Below, piece by piece: positions 8,736 to 19,980 of a stretch of 64,000 bases of DNA (position 1 is the stretch's first letter; every line of letters begins with the position of its first letter). Source of the stretch: Rhynchopus sp. YZ270_cl-10 (taxonomy: Eukaryota; Euglenozoa; Diplonemea; Diplonemida; Diplonemidae); NCBI GenBank assembly GCA_964035575.1, contig OZ037880.1, forward strand, positions 372,001 through 436,000, given 5' to 3'. The translations under genes and the position numbers were made by a program. Under the pieces are notes generated by a model. It worked only from the letters and a program-made list of their open reading frames with translations, did no database searches and was not told where the DNA came from.

Positions 8736-11105
8736 GTAGCAGACACACAAGCCAATTAGAGAATACAGAAAAATGGTGGTTATCACTTTCCCTCTTGTGT
8801 GTAACAATGTCAACAGCAACAACGAGTTGCACAAATGGTCGGTGAACATCCAGACGCCAGGGAGCTTCACACAGCTAAGAGAGGCATGCATGCAACACGC
8901 AAAAAGTTTCGCTGACACGCTGTGCCGGAAGCGCAAGAAGGGACGGCCGCCGCAGCTAAAGAAAAGTTTATAAAAACCCAAGCTTCACGCTTAGTCGCGC
9001 AGATAATGGGAATAAATCAATGGAAGTACTCGTAGGTTGTTATACGTGAGCCACGCTTGGTCGCCCAATTAATGAAGGCGACTGAACAAACGACTTAGAA
9101 ATGTGTATGAATACAACACATAACGTATGTGGAAAGGTGCTTCAGGGGGGCTAAGTACAGCATGCATACCCAGTGTCCGACAGGACCATCGGGAGATCTT
9201 TGGTGTCATGTTCGAACATTGTGTGTACCACCCTGAGGTGTATGTGTGTTTTGTGTGATCTGAGATTCTGTTGATAGGGTGATTTGGGGAGCACAAAAAG
9301 TTTGTTTGACACACTACAATACACTACTATAACTAGATAGCAGACACAATGTTTTTCTTCATTAGTATCCTTAAAGGAGAGCAAATAGAAAGGAGTACGC
9401 TTAGCAGGAGGTGTGTTTTGTGTGATCTTAGATTCGTGTTTGTTGGTGATTTGGGGAGCACAAAGAGAAAAAAAAAAGTTTATAAGATGACCCTAAGCAC
9501 TCTCATGCTTACCTTCGTTATAAAAAATGTCTTTTTTTCTGACCAAACATCGCGAAGAGATCTTTTTTTTCCCCCCGGGAAAAAAAACCCCCCCTAAAAG
9601 ATCATTCCTAAACCGTGAAATATTCAAAATACATAAAAAAAAAAAAAACGAAATTGGTGTAGCTGACAGGAACCTTGAAGATGCTCATTTCAGCCAAACC
9701 GGGGTGCAAGATGGGGGTCTGAGGCGGGAGGCAGGGAGGATGTGTACGAACAAGAGATACGTTGGTAAGATGATCCGCGGCCTCATGCGATCAGCCACCT
9801 TGCGGAAAGAAAACTTGTGAGACGAATGAGCACTCTCGTGCACAGACATTTTTTACCACAAGAAAGACGCTGATGCATATGTCTCGTCATACACATCATA
9901 AAAAAGGGGGGGAAATTTAAAAAAATAAAAAAAGCCTCTTTTACAAGATGAAAGCAAAGTCTCTGTGCTTAGTCGACCTTCAACCGTACACATCGTTGTC
10001 CCTCCTCTCCCTGCCTGCCCTTACCCCTGCCCCCTCAAAAAGCACCCAAAGGTTCCCTTTTATCAGACCAAACGTGCTTTCCAACGTAAGATTCTGATGT
10101 GTTCACTTTTCCCGAAATACATTGCATCTCGGGATTGCAGTCCGCAGCCAAAAAAGAGACAATGCGAAGGTGCTCTCTCGTACACTTTGTAAAACCATTT
10201 TTTAAAAAAAAAAGGGGGAGGGGGGAAGAAAACAGTTGGTGTACATCGGTGCGCCTAAGCCTCTCTGTGCCTAGTCACCAGGTAAAAATAAAATTTAAAA
10301 TTCATTTCACAGTTCAGGAGAACAGAAAGCATTTGAGGGTGCAACAAATAAAAAACGCATTTCGTTGGGCGACCATTTTTTGGGATTGATTTTTGGTACA
10401 GTGATCCAAGAAAACATCGGAGGTGTAAGAGAAAAAAACCCCCTCCGTAGGGTTTGAAAGTTTGTTTTGTTTTGTTTTTGAAAACTTGGTTGTATTAGTG
10501 TAGACACCCGAGGATGAACTCCACTATACTGTTTTTGTTTTTGTTTTTGTTTTTGCAAACCCCCTCCTCAGGGTTAGCTAAGCTTTTTTTATTACCCCCT
10601 CGACATTTCTTGCATCACTGTACGCTAAAAATGTGATTGTCTGTGCAGTCACTATTTTCTTTTTTCATGTGGGGAGATGGGTATTTACCACTGGATTTGC
10701 ATGCATAATTATTTTTTTTTGATAATTCTGTTGAATCAGTGTGGCTGCCATTTTTGACAGTCTTGGCTGTCCATTTTTTTTTACTTGGTATTCACTCTCG
10801 TCACCTTAGGCTGCCGAGGCAGTATCTGACTGCTCTGTATTTTGTGGAGGAAAAGAGCGAAGAACGCTAAAAAAAAAAAAATCACACTTTTCGAATGCAT
10901 ATCGGAAGTCAACAAAAAAAAAAAAAAAAAAATAGAATAAAAACGTTGACTTTAAAATACAAAAAAAACCCCCCCAACCCCCTAAAAAACCCCCCCCTCA
11001 GTGACGGTGTATCCTTGGTGACATGACCAAGAAAAAAAAAACGGTTTTTTTTGTGTGTGTGTAAAACAAACGCTGTGGATATGAATTTGGTTGTTGTTGT
11101 TCCCC
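8736..11105. other. Gene-free stretch
   Basis: No gene supported. It contains hp1-like hairpins at about 8975-9003, 9046-9072, 9486-9516, 9771-9803 and 10248-10280, and hp3 at 10480-10526. 9243-9300 and 9413-9465 are partial direct repeats (TGTGTTTTGTGTGATCTnAG, then GATTTGGGGAGCACAAA). The rest is A/T-run sequence. Confidence 0.55.
10480..10526 (-). repeat. hp3 stem-loop
   Basis: Plus-strand form: GAAAACTTGGTTGTATTAG, TGTAGACACCCGAGGATGAA, CTCCACTA. TAGTG-AG pairs with CT-CACTA. Other clear copies: 27749-27795, 28375-28422, 41710-41753, 44153-44190, 47895-47944 and 60399-60446, same orientation. Confidence 0.8.
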
Positions 11106-11956
11106 CCCCCCCTAGGCATACTGTGCGGGCGAGTAAAAAAAACTCGCCTACTCGCCAAAAACTCGCCTAAAACTCGCCTATTTTTGGGGGGCGAGTTTTG
11201 GCGAGTTTTTTTTTTGGTAGGGATTTTACCTTGGGAAAAGTGTACACACGAAAATATGAGGGAAATTTGAGTTTTGAAGAGAAAATTTTTTTCGTTCCAC
11301 TTGAACAAGACCTCTACAGTTTGCTTTGTAGGCTTCCACAACCAGTACCACCAGTCCAGCTGTAGCTTCTGCGGATCCATGAAGCTTGCACAGATGGGTG
11401 CGATGTAGTCGTGGGGGAGTACCGCCAAGGGGTGGCCTGCAGGGTTGCCATTTACCGGCATGGCGAGGACATTGTTGTATAGCGAGTGTAGCCCCGGCTC
11501 ATGTCTTCGTCATCCTCCGGATTGTAGCACGTCTTGTCCCCCGGGATCTATGGCACGCCTGGATCTTCCCCTGGAGCAAATGTTTACATACATGCCTGTC
11601 AGCCACTGCCGTGACATGGTTGCCTTTAGACGTACAAGTGACACAATTTCAATTTTTTTGTGTGTTTTCGAGTGGCATGTTGTCATCAGTCACCCCCGCC
11701 CTCCATTTTCACATCCTGGTGCACATTTTCACCCCCAAGGTGCGTATGTGCACCAGGATTTGCACCCAAATTGGGGCGAGTTTAGGCGAGTTTAGGCGAG
11801 TTTTTGGCGAGTTTAGGCGAGTTTTTGGCGAGTTTTGGCGAGTAATAGGCGAGTAATGGGCGAGTAGGGCGAGTTTTTGGCGAGTTTTTCCTGAAAATCA
11901 GGAAAACGAAAAACTCGCCTAAAAACGGCTCGCCTGCACAGTATGCCTAGGGGGGG
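11106..11956. mobile_element. TIR element with GGCGAGTTT arrays
   Basis: The ends carry inverted copies of TAGGCATACTGTGC preceded or followed by at least seven C or G. Both subterminal regions are built from GGCGAGTTT-type units, tandem on the right (11775-11890) and inverted on the left (11125-11215). The middle (about 11285-11640) is different in composition and holds a coding-like scrap. There is no transposase. The class is unknown; CTAG at both ends may be the target site. Confidence 0.75.
11285..11640 (-). pseudogene. Captured gene fragment inside TIR element
   Basis: The minus strand reads SLYNNVLAMPVNGNPAG..., DYIAPICASFMDPQKLQLDW and WYWLWKPTKQTVEVLFKW in one frame. This balanced amino-acid mix is unlike the GGCGAG arms around it. 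Upstream, another frame carries a coding-like stretch (IPGDKTCYNPEDDEDMSRG), so the reading is broken by at least one shift. No family recognised. The position between transposon arms suggests capture of host gene sequence. Confidence 0.4.
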
Positions 11957-12764
11957 TCAAATGCACTTAAAAAAACGATACAAACGTCATTTTTTCGAAT
12001 TTTTGATAAAAACGCATTATTTTGGATGATTGAGTAGAAATTTTGACCAAGAACCTCTCAAAAACATCGTGGGGGGTGGTTTTCACGCCAGAGGGGGATC
12101 ACATGCACCCCAAATGGTGAAATTCCAAAAAAAAAAAAAAATTGCCCATGATTGGTACCAGCCCCACCAATTCCTTAAGGAGTTAAATTCCGATTTTTTT
12201 CATTTTTTTTGCGATTTTTTTGCTCAAAAACTGACGATACCCTGTTTTCGGGGCAAAACTCTCTAATTTTGGGCAGTTTCGTGTGAAAATATGCAAAAAT
12301 AGTCAAAAATTGGAAAATCGTTAAGGAAATCGTTAAGGAAAATCCTTAAGACTTAACGTGGGGTACCAATCACAGGCATTTTTTTCATTTTTGACGTCTA
12401 GGCGCTCCTGGGCCCGAAAAATGGGTCAAAACCGACCTACAAACAGTTTTCCACACGATATGTGTCACATTTTCGGGTCAGATTCACTTAGAAATGCGTT
12501 TTTATCGAAAACTGAAAAAAGTGGGTTTGTATCACCCATTTGACCGCCCCTACCCCCCCCCCCCCTCCCTTCCTCTCCTTTTCCTTTTCCAAGAGGTTGA
12601 GAGCGCACAGGCCTCGCCGAACTATCAGCGGGCGTAGTGCGCTCCCCCGGGTTGAAAAATCAGCACCCAGAGTGCATACAGTACCCCTCGAGACCAGGAA
12701 GAAAGGGAAAGGTGAGAGATGGAAGCCTCTCGTCTTACGTCACCTTTAAAAAAAAAGTTTTGGT

Positions 12765-12800
12765 GAGATGAACCTAAGCCTCTCTGTGCATAGTCACCTT
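12765..12800 (-). repeat. hp1 stem-loop
   Basis: GAGATGAACCTAAGC, CTCTCTGTGC, ATAGTCACCTT: a slightly decayed hp1 copy. It is preceded by an A-run, as most hp1 copies are. Confidence 0.7.
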
Positions 12801-12989
12801 TAAAAAAAAAACACCGAAGGAATCGGAATCAAACAATATGAACAAAAATTAGAGCCCTGCGTACAACAGGGGGAGGTGGTCAGCATAACGGTTCTCTGCA
12901 GGTTTTTTTTTGTTTTTTTTTTGTTTTTTGGAATAAAAACGGATACACAAAACATAGGGCGTGGAGCTCTGAGGGTGCTTTTATGGTAT

Positions 12990-13070
12990 CGACAACCAAC
13001 TCACATTCAAAAAAAATGCAACATTTACCACAGAACCCACCAAGGAGGTAGGTTCTGTACCCAACGTCGC
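12990..13070 (-). repeat. hp6 stem-loop
   Basis: CGAC and GTCG close the element, and an inner pairing ACC...GGT precedes the conserved word GGTTCTGTACCCAA. Family members: 27396-27445, 46874-46945, 55636-55680, 56421-56455, 60283-60324. Confidence 0.6.
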
Positions 13071-13211
13071 TTTTTTGAACGTGAAAATTGGGGGTCCGGG
13101 ATCCCAAAGAGTGTGTGTTTTTTTTTTTTTTGTTTTTTTTTTTGATAAATTGTTGGAGTAGTGTAGTTGCCTCGGTTTGTGTTGCCACAGTTGTGCAATA
13201 TCCACTGTATT

Positions 13212-13403
13212 TTTTGTTTTCGTAACGCCAAACTCTTTAACCTTTTGTTTGTTTGCTTGAGCTTACCGAATCGCTCAACTGCGATGGGAAGAATCGTGCG
13301 TGTTTTGATCTCGTCACTGGAATTCTTTCAGATGGAATTCGAGATCTGAACCGCTACGATAATTTGAGAAATCCAGAAAGCTTCAGAGATAATGAAATCC
13401 CCA
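13212..13403 (+). repeat. Direct repeat A, copy 1
   Basis: 192 bp (from TTTTGTTTTCGTAACGCC to GATAATGAAATCCCCA) that recur without visible change at 15883-16074. It contains an open stretch reading LTESLNCDGKNRACFDLV on the plus strand. Copy identity suggests recent duplication. Confidence 0.9.
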
Positions 13404-15721
13404 GGGTGGGCGCGAAAAACGGAATTCAAATAAGACTTGACTTGAAATACAACAGACCACTCGTGAACAGTGAACCATGGTATGTGACCGGCTGTACCGG
13501 GGGGTGGACTCCAACCATGCAATCCTACAATCCATTTCGTGGTTTACATCTGATATGTACTACATCGGCTTCCACTCATCAGCCAGATGAACGTATAAAA
13601 TGACGAAGCCGGTAAGCCACGAAACGAGGCATCTAGCATCCTGACATATTGAATGCCTCGACGGCCCTAATCCGTTTGAGCGCAGTCGGGGGGGGGGCAT
13701 CCGTGGGAATGTCTTGCAGAGGTCACTTCACTGCTCCGGAGCAGGAAGACGTCTGCCAGTGCATAGCGGAACACGGAGTCGTGAAGAGATGGATTTCGAT
13801 CTCTCCGTAAAGAAAAATCTTGTGTCACGCACAGCAGAAAAGAAACGGAGCCCGACGAAGTTCTAGCAGCGAACGCAGCTCTCATTTAAGCGACCACGCG
13901 ACCGAGGGGAATGCTGAAGAGCGGGGCCTTCTACCCAGAGAAAGCACTCTACAGCTAGCCTCTGGCCGGCCTGCATTAGGACACTCTTACCTTTCCGGTT
14001 GATCTTAACCGCAGGGATTATGATGACAACCTCTTAGAAGAAGCCTCATCACTCCCTCTTGTCCGTGCAGACTGGATTCGCTCACACCCCATAGCTTCGG
14101 GTCTGCGGGTCCTTCTAAACAACTCAGTATTCCTCCTTTGGGTCTTTCTCGCAAAGCATTGGAATGAGCCACAATGGAATGCACCGTATGGGTTACTACC
14201 GGTTGGAGTGTTTTAGCGAAGGCCACTGAACTCTGGAGTATAAAGGAGCTATGAAGAACTGCGGTCATGGCAAACTTAGTCAGGGTCGCGGTCCTGTATA
14301 AAGGGGTTCTTGCCTGCCGGCATCAGCGGAACCACAAGCACAGTAGGAATGACGTGCCTCTCAAGACGTGATGTAGAAAGAAAGTGGTTCGTTTTCTTAG
14401 AGACCTTACCAAAGGCAAGTAAACACGACGCATGCGACAGCAACATAGACCTTTGCCCATCTGCGCCTTCTTTTCAACTAAGCCGCCATCACCTAGCGCC
14501 TTCGCCATACTGCTAAGCTACTCAAGAACAAGAACGCAGTGCTCAGACGATACCTATCCAAACCCTCTGGCGATACCTTGCCTCTGCACTTCGTAGGTGT
14601 GGTCGGTCAGCAACTAGCAGTCACGCATCTCGGGGAGGAGTGCAAGCCGACCATCAGTGATCAGCCAGTGCACATAGCCTCGAAGTAGCGCATCACCTCC
14701 AGGTAGATCGTGGTAAGGACCGCCTGCTCCTGTGGCGGCAGTGATGTGGACTGCGCAAAACCCGACTGCCACACATTCACGAGCTGTGGAAGAAGAGGTG
14801 TCGGCATCTTATCCGTGCACCCTAGATGAACGCGCCACCCTACAGTAGGGACGAATGTGAAGTGAAGCTGTGGCCAGAAAGTTGTGTGACGTTGACAGAG
14901 AAGACGTGGAGAAGCGCTGCAACAGGGCACAGGCGGCGTGCATGACTGAGGCGTCCTGAGAGAAGGATTGATATTGCAAGCCTTTGATCGGATGGCAAAC
15001 GTTCTCTTCTTACACACACAGTACGAAAAACACCGCAGCAGCAGCAGCAGCAGCAGCAGCAATCCTACAGCGACGGGTAGAATCTTGCACCCAGGGATCA
15101 GCCTCACCACGAGACGTCCATTGCTAGGCTGTGTCGTTTGGGTAGGCACATGGAGAAGGAGGGCTTACGCAGGTTGGTACATGGTCCAGCTAAACACCCG
15201 CACAGCGTCCAAACTCAGCGAAGACTGCGGAGTATACCGTCAGCACCTGCGCTGACGACCAGCCGTACACGAGGATGGACAGCGTGGTGTTCATCATCAC
15301 TATGAATACGCCCAGTGCAAACGACCTCTACGGCGCCGAGCGGGGGTCTCCGTCCCGACTGTCTGGCACCCGTCCCGCAGGTCATCTTAAGCAGTGTAGG
15401 CCAGGTGCGAGGATGGAAGCCAGCGTTGCCGTCAAGGTATATAACGAGCGTTGACCACCCACAAGATCACTATGAAGTGCAGGAGGAAGCGGTGAGGTGC
15501 ATGGAGGGCAGATGAAGAGAGGGCAGACATAACGACCTAGTCAGGGAGGGTGTGCCCAGCAACTAAGGGAATAACGACGGTGTCCGTCATTCCCAAGACA
15601 GTGTCGCAGGCCGAAGCTACAAGGCCTTGGTGTCATTGCGTGACTGCCCCACGAGGGCTGCAAGGATAAACGTGAACCACGATACCGTAGAGAGTTACTC
15701 AGGAGCGGGTGGGTGGGAGAA
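13404..15721. other. Interior 1 between repeats A and B
   Basis: About 2.3 kb with almost no homopolymer runs, unlike the rest of the window. It starts with a decayed hp5 element (13441-13555). 14660-15520 shows scraps of membrane-protein-like reading on the minus strand. A (CAG)n run lies at 15032-15060. No intact gene. Confidence 0.6.
14660..15520 (-). pseudogene. Broken membrane-protein-like coding scraps
   Basis: Short minus-strand stretches such as LHFIVILWVV and MNTTLSILVYGWSSAQVL, and a leucine-rich segment near 15010-15080, have the hydrophobic pattern of membrane spans, but no frame holds. I cannot name a family. The low homopolymer content matches coding rather than intergenic DNA here. 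It is probably an old, broken gene copy trapped between repeats A and B. Confidence 0.3.
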
Positions 15722-15886
15722 AATTTTAATGTCATGGTCACGTTTGCATAACATCAGAAATCATATCGCATGATTTTGGAATCGGTTGCAGAAATCATCT
15801 CTCATGATTTCTGAATCGGTTGCAGAGTTGGCTAGCCGAAAACAAAAAGGCTGATATTTGGTTGCACAAAATATAATCCTTCTTTT
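15722..15886 (+). repeat. Direct repeat B, copy 1
   Basis: About 165 bp from AAATTTTAATGTCATGGTCA to ATAATCCTTCTTTT, recurring at 19815-19980. It contains a 36-bp tandem pair in which each unit is a hairpin (AGAAATCAT, five bases, ATGATTTCT) followed by GAATCGGTTGC. Repeat A copy 2 begins at its last four bases. Confidence 0.9.
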
Positions 15887-16074
15887 GTTTTCGTAACGCC
15901 AAACTCTTTAACCTTTTGTTTGTTTGCTTGAGCTTACCGAATCGCTCAACTGCGATGGGAAGAATCGTGCGTGTTTTGATCTCGTCACTGGAATTCTTTC
16001 AGATGGAATTCGAGATCTGAACCGCTACGATAATTTGAGAAATCCAGAAAGCTTCAGAGATAATGAAATCCCCA
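15883..16074 (+). repeat. Direct repeat A, copy 2
   Basis: Second copy of the 192-bp repeat A, joined directly to the end of repeat B copy 1. The order in the region is A-interior1-B/A-interior2-B. Confidence 0.9.
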
Positions 16075-16119
16075 ACGCAGATCTCTGGCTTTCATATCCC
16101 AACGCAGGTGAGGAGTTCA

Positions 16120-17120
16120 TCGGGATGAAGAAGGACGAGAACGACGGAACCATGATGTCAGGGAGAGCTCTGCGCGGCAAGGGTTCGTGTCATACTTAAC
16201 GTTGAAGTCTAGCGTATCGCACACAAGCTCATGCAGCTGTACGACGCGTCGAGCCACACCCAATATCACACGTACAGCCAGCCACCACCGCCGACGCCCA
16301 CATTGATAGTCGTCGTTGAACACACCACCAGCTTCCCAGACCTGCCGCTCGGCACGCAGAAGGCATTCGGCACAGAAGGATTCTCGCCCAGCATCAGATT
16401 CATGGAGTGCCCTCCACCGGCTCACAAGCGACCACAGCCACATCACCGTTGTAGGCCCGGAAAGTGCGGAAGTCCAAGCGGTGCACCACAGTCCCAAACA
16501 CAGACACGACATCGGTACACGGTCTCAGCTTAGTGTCGTTAAACATGCCAGAGTAATTCGATGTCCAGACATTGTGACACAGAGGTACCCACCACATCGG
16601 CCAGAACAGCACGCGTCGCTGCCAAGGTCCGTGCTGCCTCCATCCGTAGTCAGGATCGCTCTGGCGGGTCGTCTGGAGGATGATATGAAACAGCCACGGC
16701 CTGGAGTGTCGTGTGTCCACCTTGCAAGGTGGCTGGTCACGCGCCAGTCGATGTTCCATACACCACTCTAGGCTGACGCAGTCACTGGCGGCGGAGTGAC
16801 ATAACCCAGCGGCACTGCAGGTCGTGCACGCCTACGGCATCGTCGTGGTGCTCGTCGCACGAGGTACAGAGAAGATGAAGTCGTAGCTGGGGAAGTAGCA
16901 CTCGGTCGCAGACGCAGTCTTGCTGGTCCCAGGGGCGGACGCCGTGCCCACATTATCACGCAGCCTGGGTCGCGGGCGGTGGCGCATAAGGTCGACGCTG
17001 TAGGGACCCCACCACGTCCGTGGGTACGAAGATGGTCCGCGAGAGCGGGACGACAAACCAATCACACTTGAAAAAGAGTAACGCCGGACATCGCAGGAGG
17101 AGAAAGACTGAACCGACAAC
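16120..17120 (-). pseudogene. Broken coding scraps, unknown family
   Basis: Minus-strand stretches such as RRVLFWPMWWVPLCHNVW, TDVVSVFGTVVHRLDFRTF and RRRWWLAVRVILGVARRVV look like protein coding sequence (balanced composition, no runs), but they lie in different frames and do not form a gene. The family is not recognised. Confidence 0.3.
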
Positions 17121-18689
17121 GTTGCGAGACCCGCAAACCCGCAAAGCCTCTATTCATACATCAGGCATGTAGGTATAGAAGTCATGTATACCCTGATGGA
17201 CAGGCAGGGAATGCGCAAGGGGGGCCTTGCAAAATTGAATGTGCTGTTGGAGAACTTTTCGAGACACTGCAGCACTGTGTGGATTAGATTGAGGTTGCTG
17301 CTGGGGTATTGTACTCGGCGCAACAGTTTTCTCATGACAGCCAGGGACAGAATAACAGGAACGTCCGTCCATGCATCTCAGAGAAATCAAAACTGTACAA
17401 AAGGGGGCGCTCCACACCAGGAGTGTTTCCGACAGCTCCAAGAAGGAAGAGTACCTTGTTACAAACAACCAAGACAACCTCGCAGGTCAGAGTTCCTATC
17501 ACACGCAGGCAGCCATGCGAATAGATTCACTCTAATTTGATACTCAAAACCACCCAGCACACTCTCGGGTCGGTCAGAGCTCTACTCACACGCAGACATT
17601 GAAAACCGAGAGGAGGAGTCTGCAGACACCACACACAAGCTGTCCACAAACCAATCCAACAGCACTGCATGACTGTGATAAACGTGACGTGAAATACAAA
17701 GCCCTCCCGTGGCAGTGTACCACTACAGATCATAAGAGGAACGCACTCCTCCCGTACATCTCCACCTTCGACACAAGATAACACATCACACATATACCAC
17801 AGACCCAGAGAGAAAGAGGCGAACAAGATGAGGCATGAAAGGAAGGGGAACGAAGAAGAGGAAGGACGCTACCTTACACCAAGCAGATAGGAAGCTAGCA
17901 CCACATCACTGAGACACGAGTAAGTCGGATGAGCCAGGACTCTCACGCTTGGTCAGCATCAACAGTAAGTAACAGTACTAGCGTCTGAGGGAAAAGACTC
18001 AAGACACACTACCACAAACCACTGAGACAGATCAGTCTGAGTTAGAGAACGGCTTGCAAGGCAAACCCAGCCTCACGTGCAAAGTCGCCTTTAAGCTCAG
18101 CGAAAGGTACAACTTCATACAGACAGACAGACCATTGTGTGGAGGTGACTGATTCCCAAACCAGCCATGCAGCAGTGCACAGGTAAGGGTGCTCTAGTCA
18201 ACACAGGGAGTCAGACCACAGTGAGGAAAACCTGAAGACAAAATCTTATAAACCACTGAAACAGAACTGATTGATAAAGAGAAAATATTGAAAGGGCAAA
18301 AGCCAGACTCTCGTGCCTAGACACCTTCAAAAAAAAAATTAAGTGAGAGCTCCCAAACAGACACCTGAGGAAAAACCGAGGTCACACTATCACACACCAC
18401 TGCAACAGCACAGTATGAGATTAGAGAAAAGAGTGTAAGATAGAGCCAAGCCTCTCGTGCTTAGTCATCCTTAAAATGAGAATTCACACAGCTAGTCTTA
18501 CCTCCCAAGGCGTCCACACAGGCAGAAAACGCACAAACAACAATAAAAGCTTATCTCATGCTGCCGGAGCACACTGAGTTCCACACCTGCGACATGGGTG
18601 GCACTATGCTGCCTGACTGCTCCCTTGGCACACCACTTCAGTACTGCAACACCCAGACAGTCATGCGAACAGAGAGGAAGTGTCTGAAA

Positions 18690-19310
18690 ACCCAGGCAGA
18701 CCTAGTGCAAGAGTGGTTAGTTATAGCAGTAGCAGTAGCAGTAGTCATCCAGTGATCTAAACCAGATGCTCACTCAGGCAGACCTAGTGCAAGAGTGGTT
18801 ATTGTAGCAGTAGCAGTAGCAGTAGTCATCCGGTGATCTAAACCAGGCTCACTCAGGCAGACCTAGTGCAAGAGTGGTTATTGTAGCAGTAGCAGTAGCA
18901 GTAGTCATCCGGTGATCTAAACCAGGCTCACTCAGGCAGACCTAGTGCAAGAGTGGTTATTGTAACAGTAGCAGTAGCAGTAGTCATCCAGTGATCTAAA
19001 CCAGATGCTCACTCAGGCAGACCTCGTGCAAGAGTGGTTATTGTAGCAGTAGCAGTAGCAGTAGCAGTAGCAGTAGCAGTAGCAGTAGCAGTAGCAGTAG
19101 CAGTAGCAGTAGCAGTAGCAGTAGCAGTAGCAGTAGCAGTAGCAGTAGCAGTAGCAGTAGCAGTAGCAGTAGCAGTAGCAGTAGCAGTAGCAGTAGCAGT
19201 AGCAGTAGCAGTAGCAGTAGCAGTAGCAGTAGCAGTAGTCATCCAGTGATCTAAACCAGATGCTCACTCAGGCAGACCTAGTGCAAGAGTGGTTATTTGT
19301 AGCAGTAGAA
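18690..19310 (+). repeat. Minisatellite with expanded GTAGCA core
   Basis: Six units of about 80 bp start with GGCAGACCTAGTGCAAGAG at 18695, 18777, 18856, 18935, 19016 and 19271. Each contains a short run of GTAGCA and ends GTCATCCNGTGATCTAAACC. In the fifth unit the GTAGCA run has grown to about 200 bp (19040-19240), which gives long artificial frames of alternating residues. Confidence 0.95.
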
Positions 19311-19814
19311 GAATGGGTCAGAGTACTTGTGTATATAGCCATACGTATAAACAATTCAAGATCTAAAAGTGAAGTTAATGATGCAGACACCTCCCGCTGA
19401 CCCACGTACGATGCCAGCACGATGAAAGCACAAGTACCTATCTAAAGATGAACCCAAGCCTCGTGGGCTTATTCAGCACACAAAAGAGTGCACGCGGATA
19501 ACACAAAACAGACGGACGAAACAGACACCAGCGTGAACAGGACGAACAGGACGGGGCGAGGGAAGCCCAACCGGGAAACAAGAGGGGAGGCTTTCTTTTT
19601 CTCTGAGGGAGATGGGAGGGGAGAGGGGGGGGTTGGCTAGTCTCTACCACCTAGGGCAAAACCGTATGGACACAATAAGTAGAATCAGAGTTCAAGAAGC
19701 GAGCTACCGTCAAGTCGTAGCATCGTTAAGAGATCAAGTGAACAGAGATTCTTTAGTGTCACGTTCGCGATTTACACAACCTTGAAAACCATACCGATGA
19801 TTTCCTAATTGTAG

Positions 19815-19980
19815 AAATTTTAATGTCATGGTCACGTTTGCATAACATCAGAAATCATATCGCATGATTTTGGAATCGGTTGCAGAAATCATCTCTCATG
19901 ATTTCTGAATCGGTTGCAGAGTTGGCTAGCCGAAAACAAAAAGGCTGATATTTGGTTGCACAAAATATAATCCTTCTTTT
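19815..19980 (+). repeat. Direct repeat B, copy 2
   Basis: Second copy of repeat B, again ending ATAATCCTTCTTTT, here followed by ordinary intergenic sequence. It marks the right end of the A...B, A...B block. Confidence 0.9.

Larger units (their letters stand above)
11957..13211. other. Gene-free stretch
   Basis: No gene supported. 12290-12380 has repeats of CGTTAAGGAAA/CTTAAG. The stretch holds hp1 remnants at 12719-12747, hp1 at 12765-12800, hp6 at 12990-13070 and hp4 at 13144-13206, the last one ending directly at the A repeat of the next region. Confidence 0.55.
16075..19814. other. Interior 2 between repeats A and B
   Basis: About 3.7 kb, homopolymer-poor up to about 18.3 kb. 16120-17120 has coding-like minus-strand scraps. 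17690-18480 holds decayed hp5 and hp1 elements (17690-17722, about 17925-17950, 18056-18092, 18293-18330, 18438-18471). 18690-19310 is a tandem array. hp7 (19369-19438) and hp1 (19443-19470) lie near the right end. No intact gene. Confidence 0.6.

Noticed and set aside
8658-8981. First exon of ceramide synthase
   Set aside because: The frame is hydrophobic, but no donor gives the right phase, and the good start at 8397 already follows an acceptor-like AG.
19009-19267. ORFs of alternating Ala/Thr, Ala/Val or Tyr/Cys
   Set aside because: Pure translation of the GTAGCA repeat.
18690-19310. CRISPR array
   Set aside because: Units are near-identical tandem repeats with no unique spacers; a simple minisatellite with a hexanucleotide expansion.
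13212-19980. LTR retrotransposon
   Set aside because: The A and B repeats are not at matching outer ends, and no polymerase, integrase or capsid-like reading was seen.
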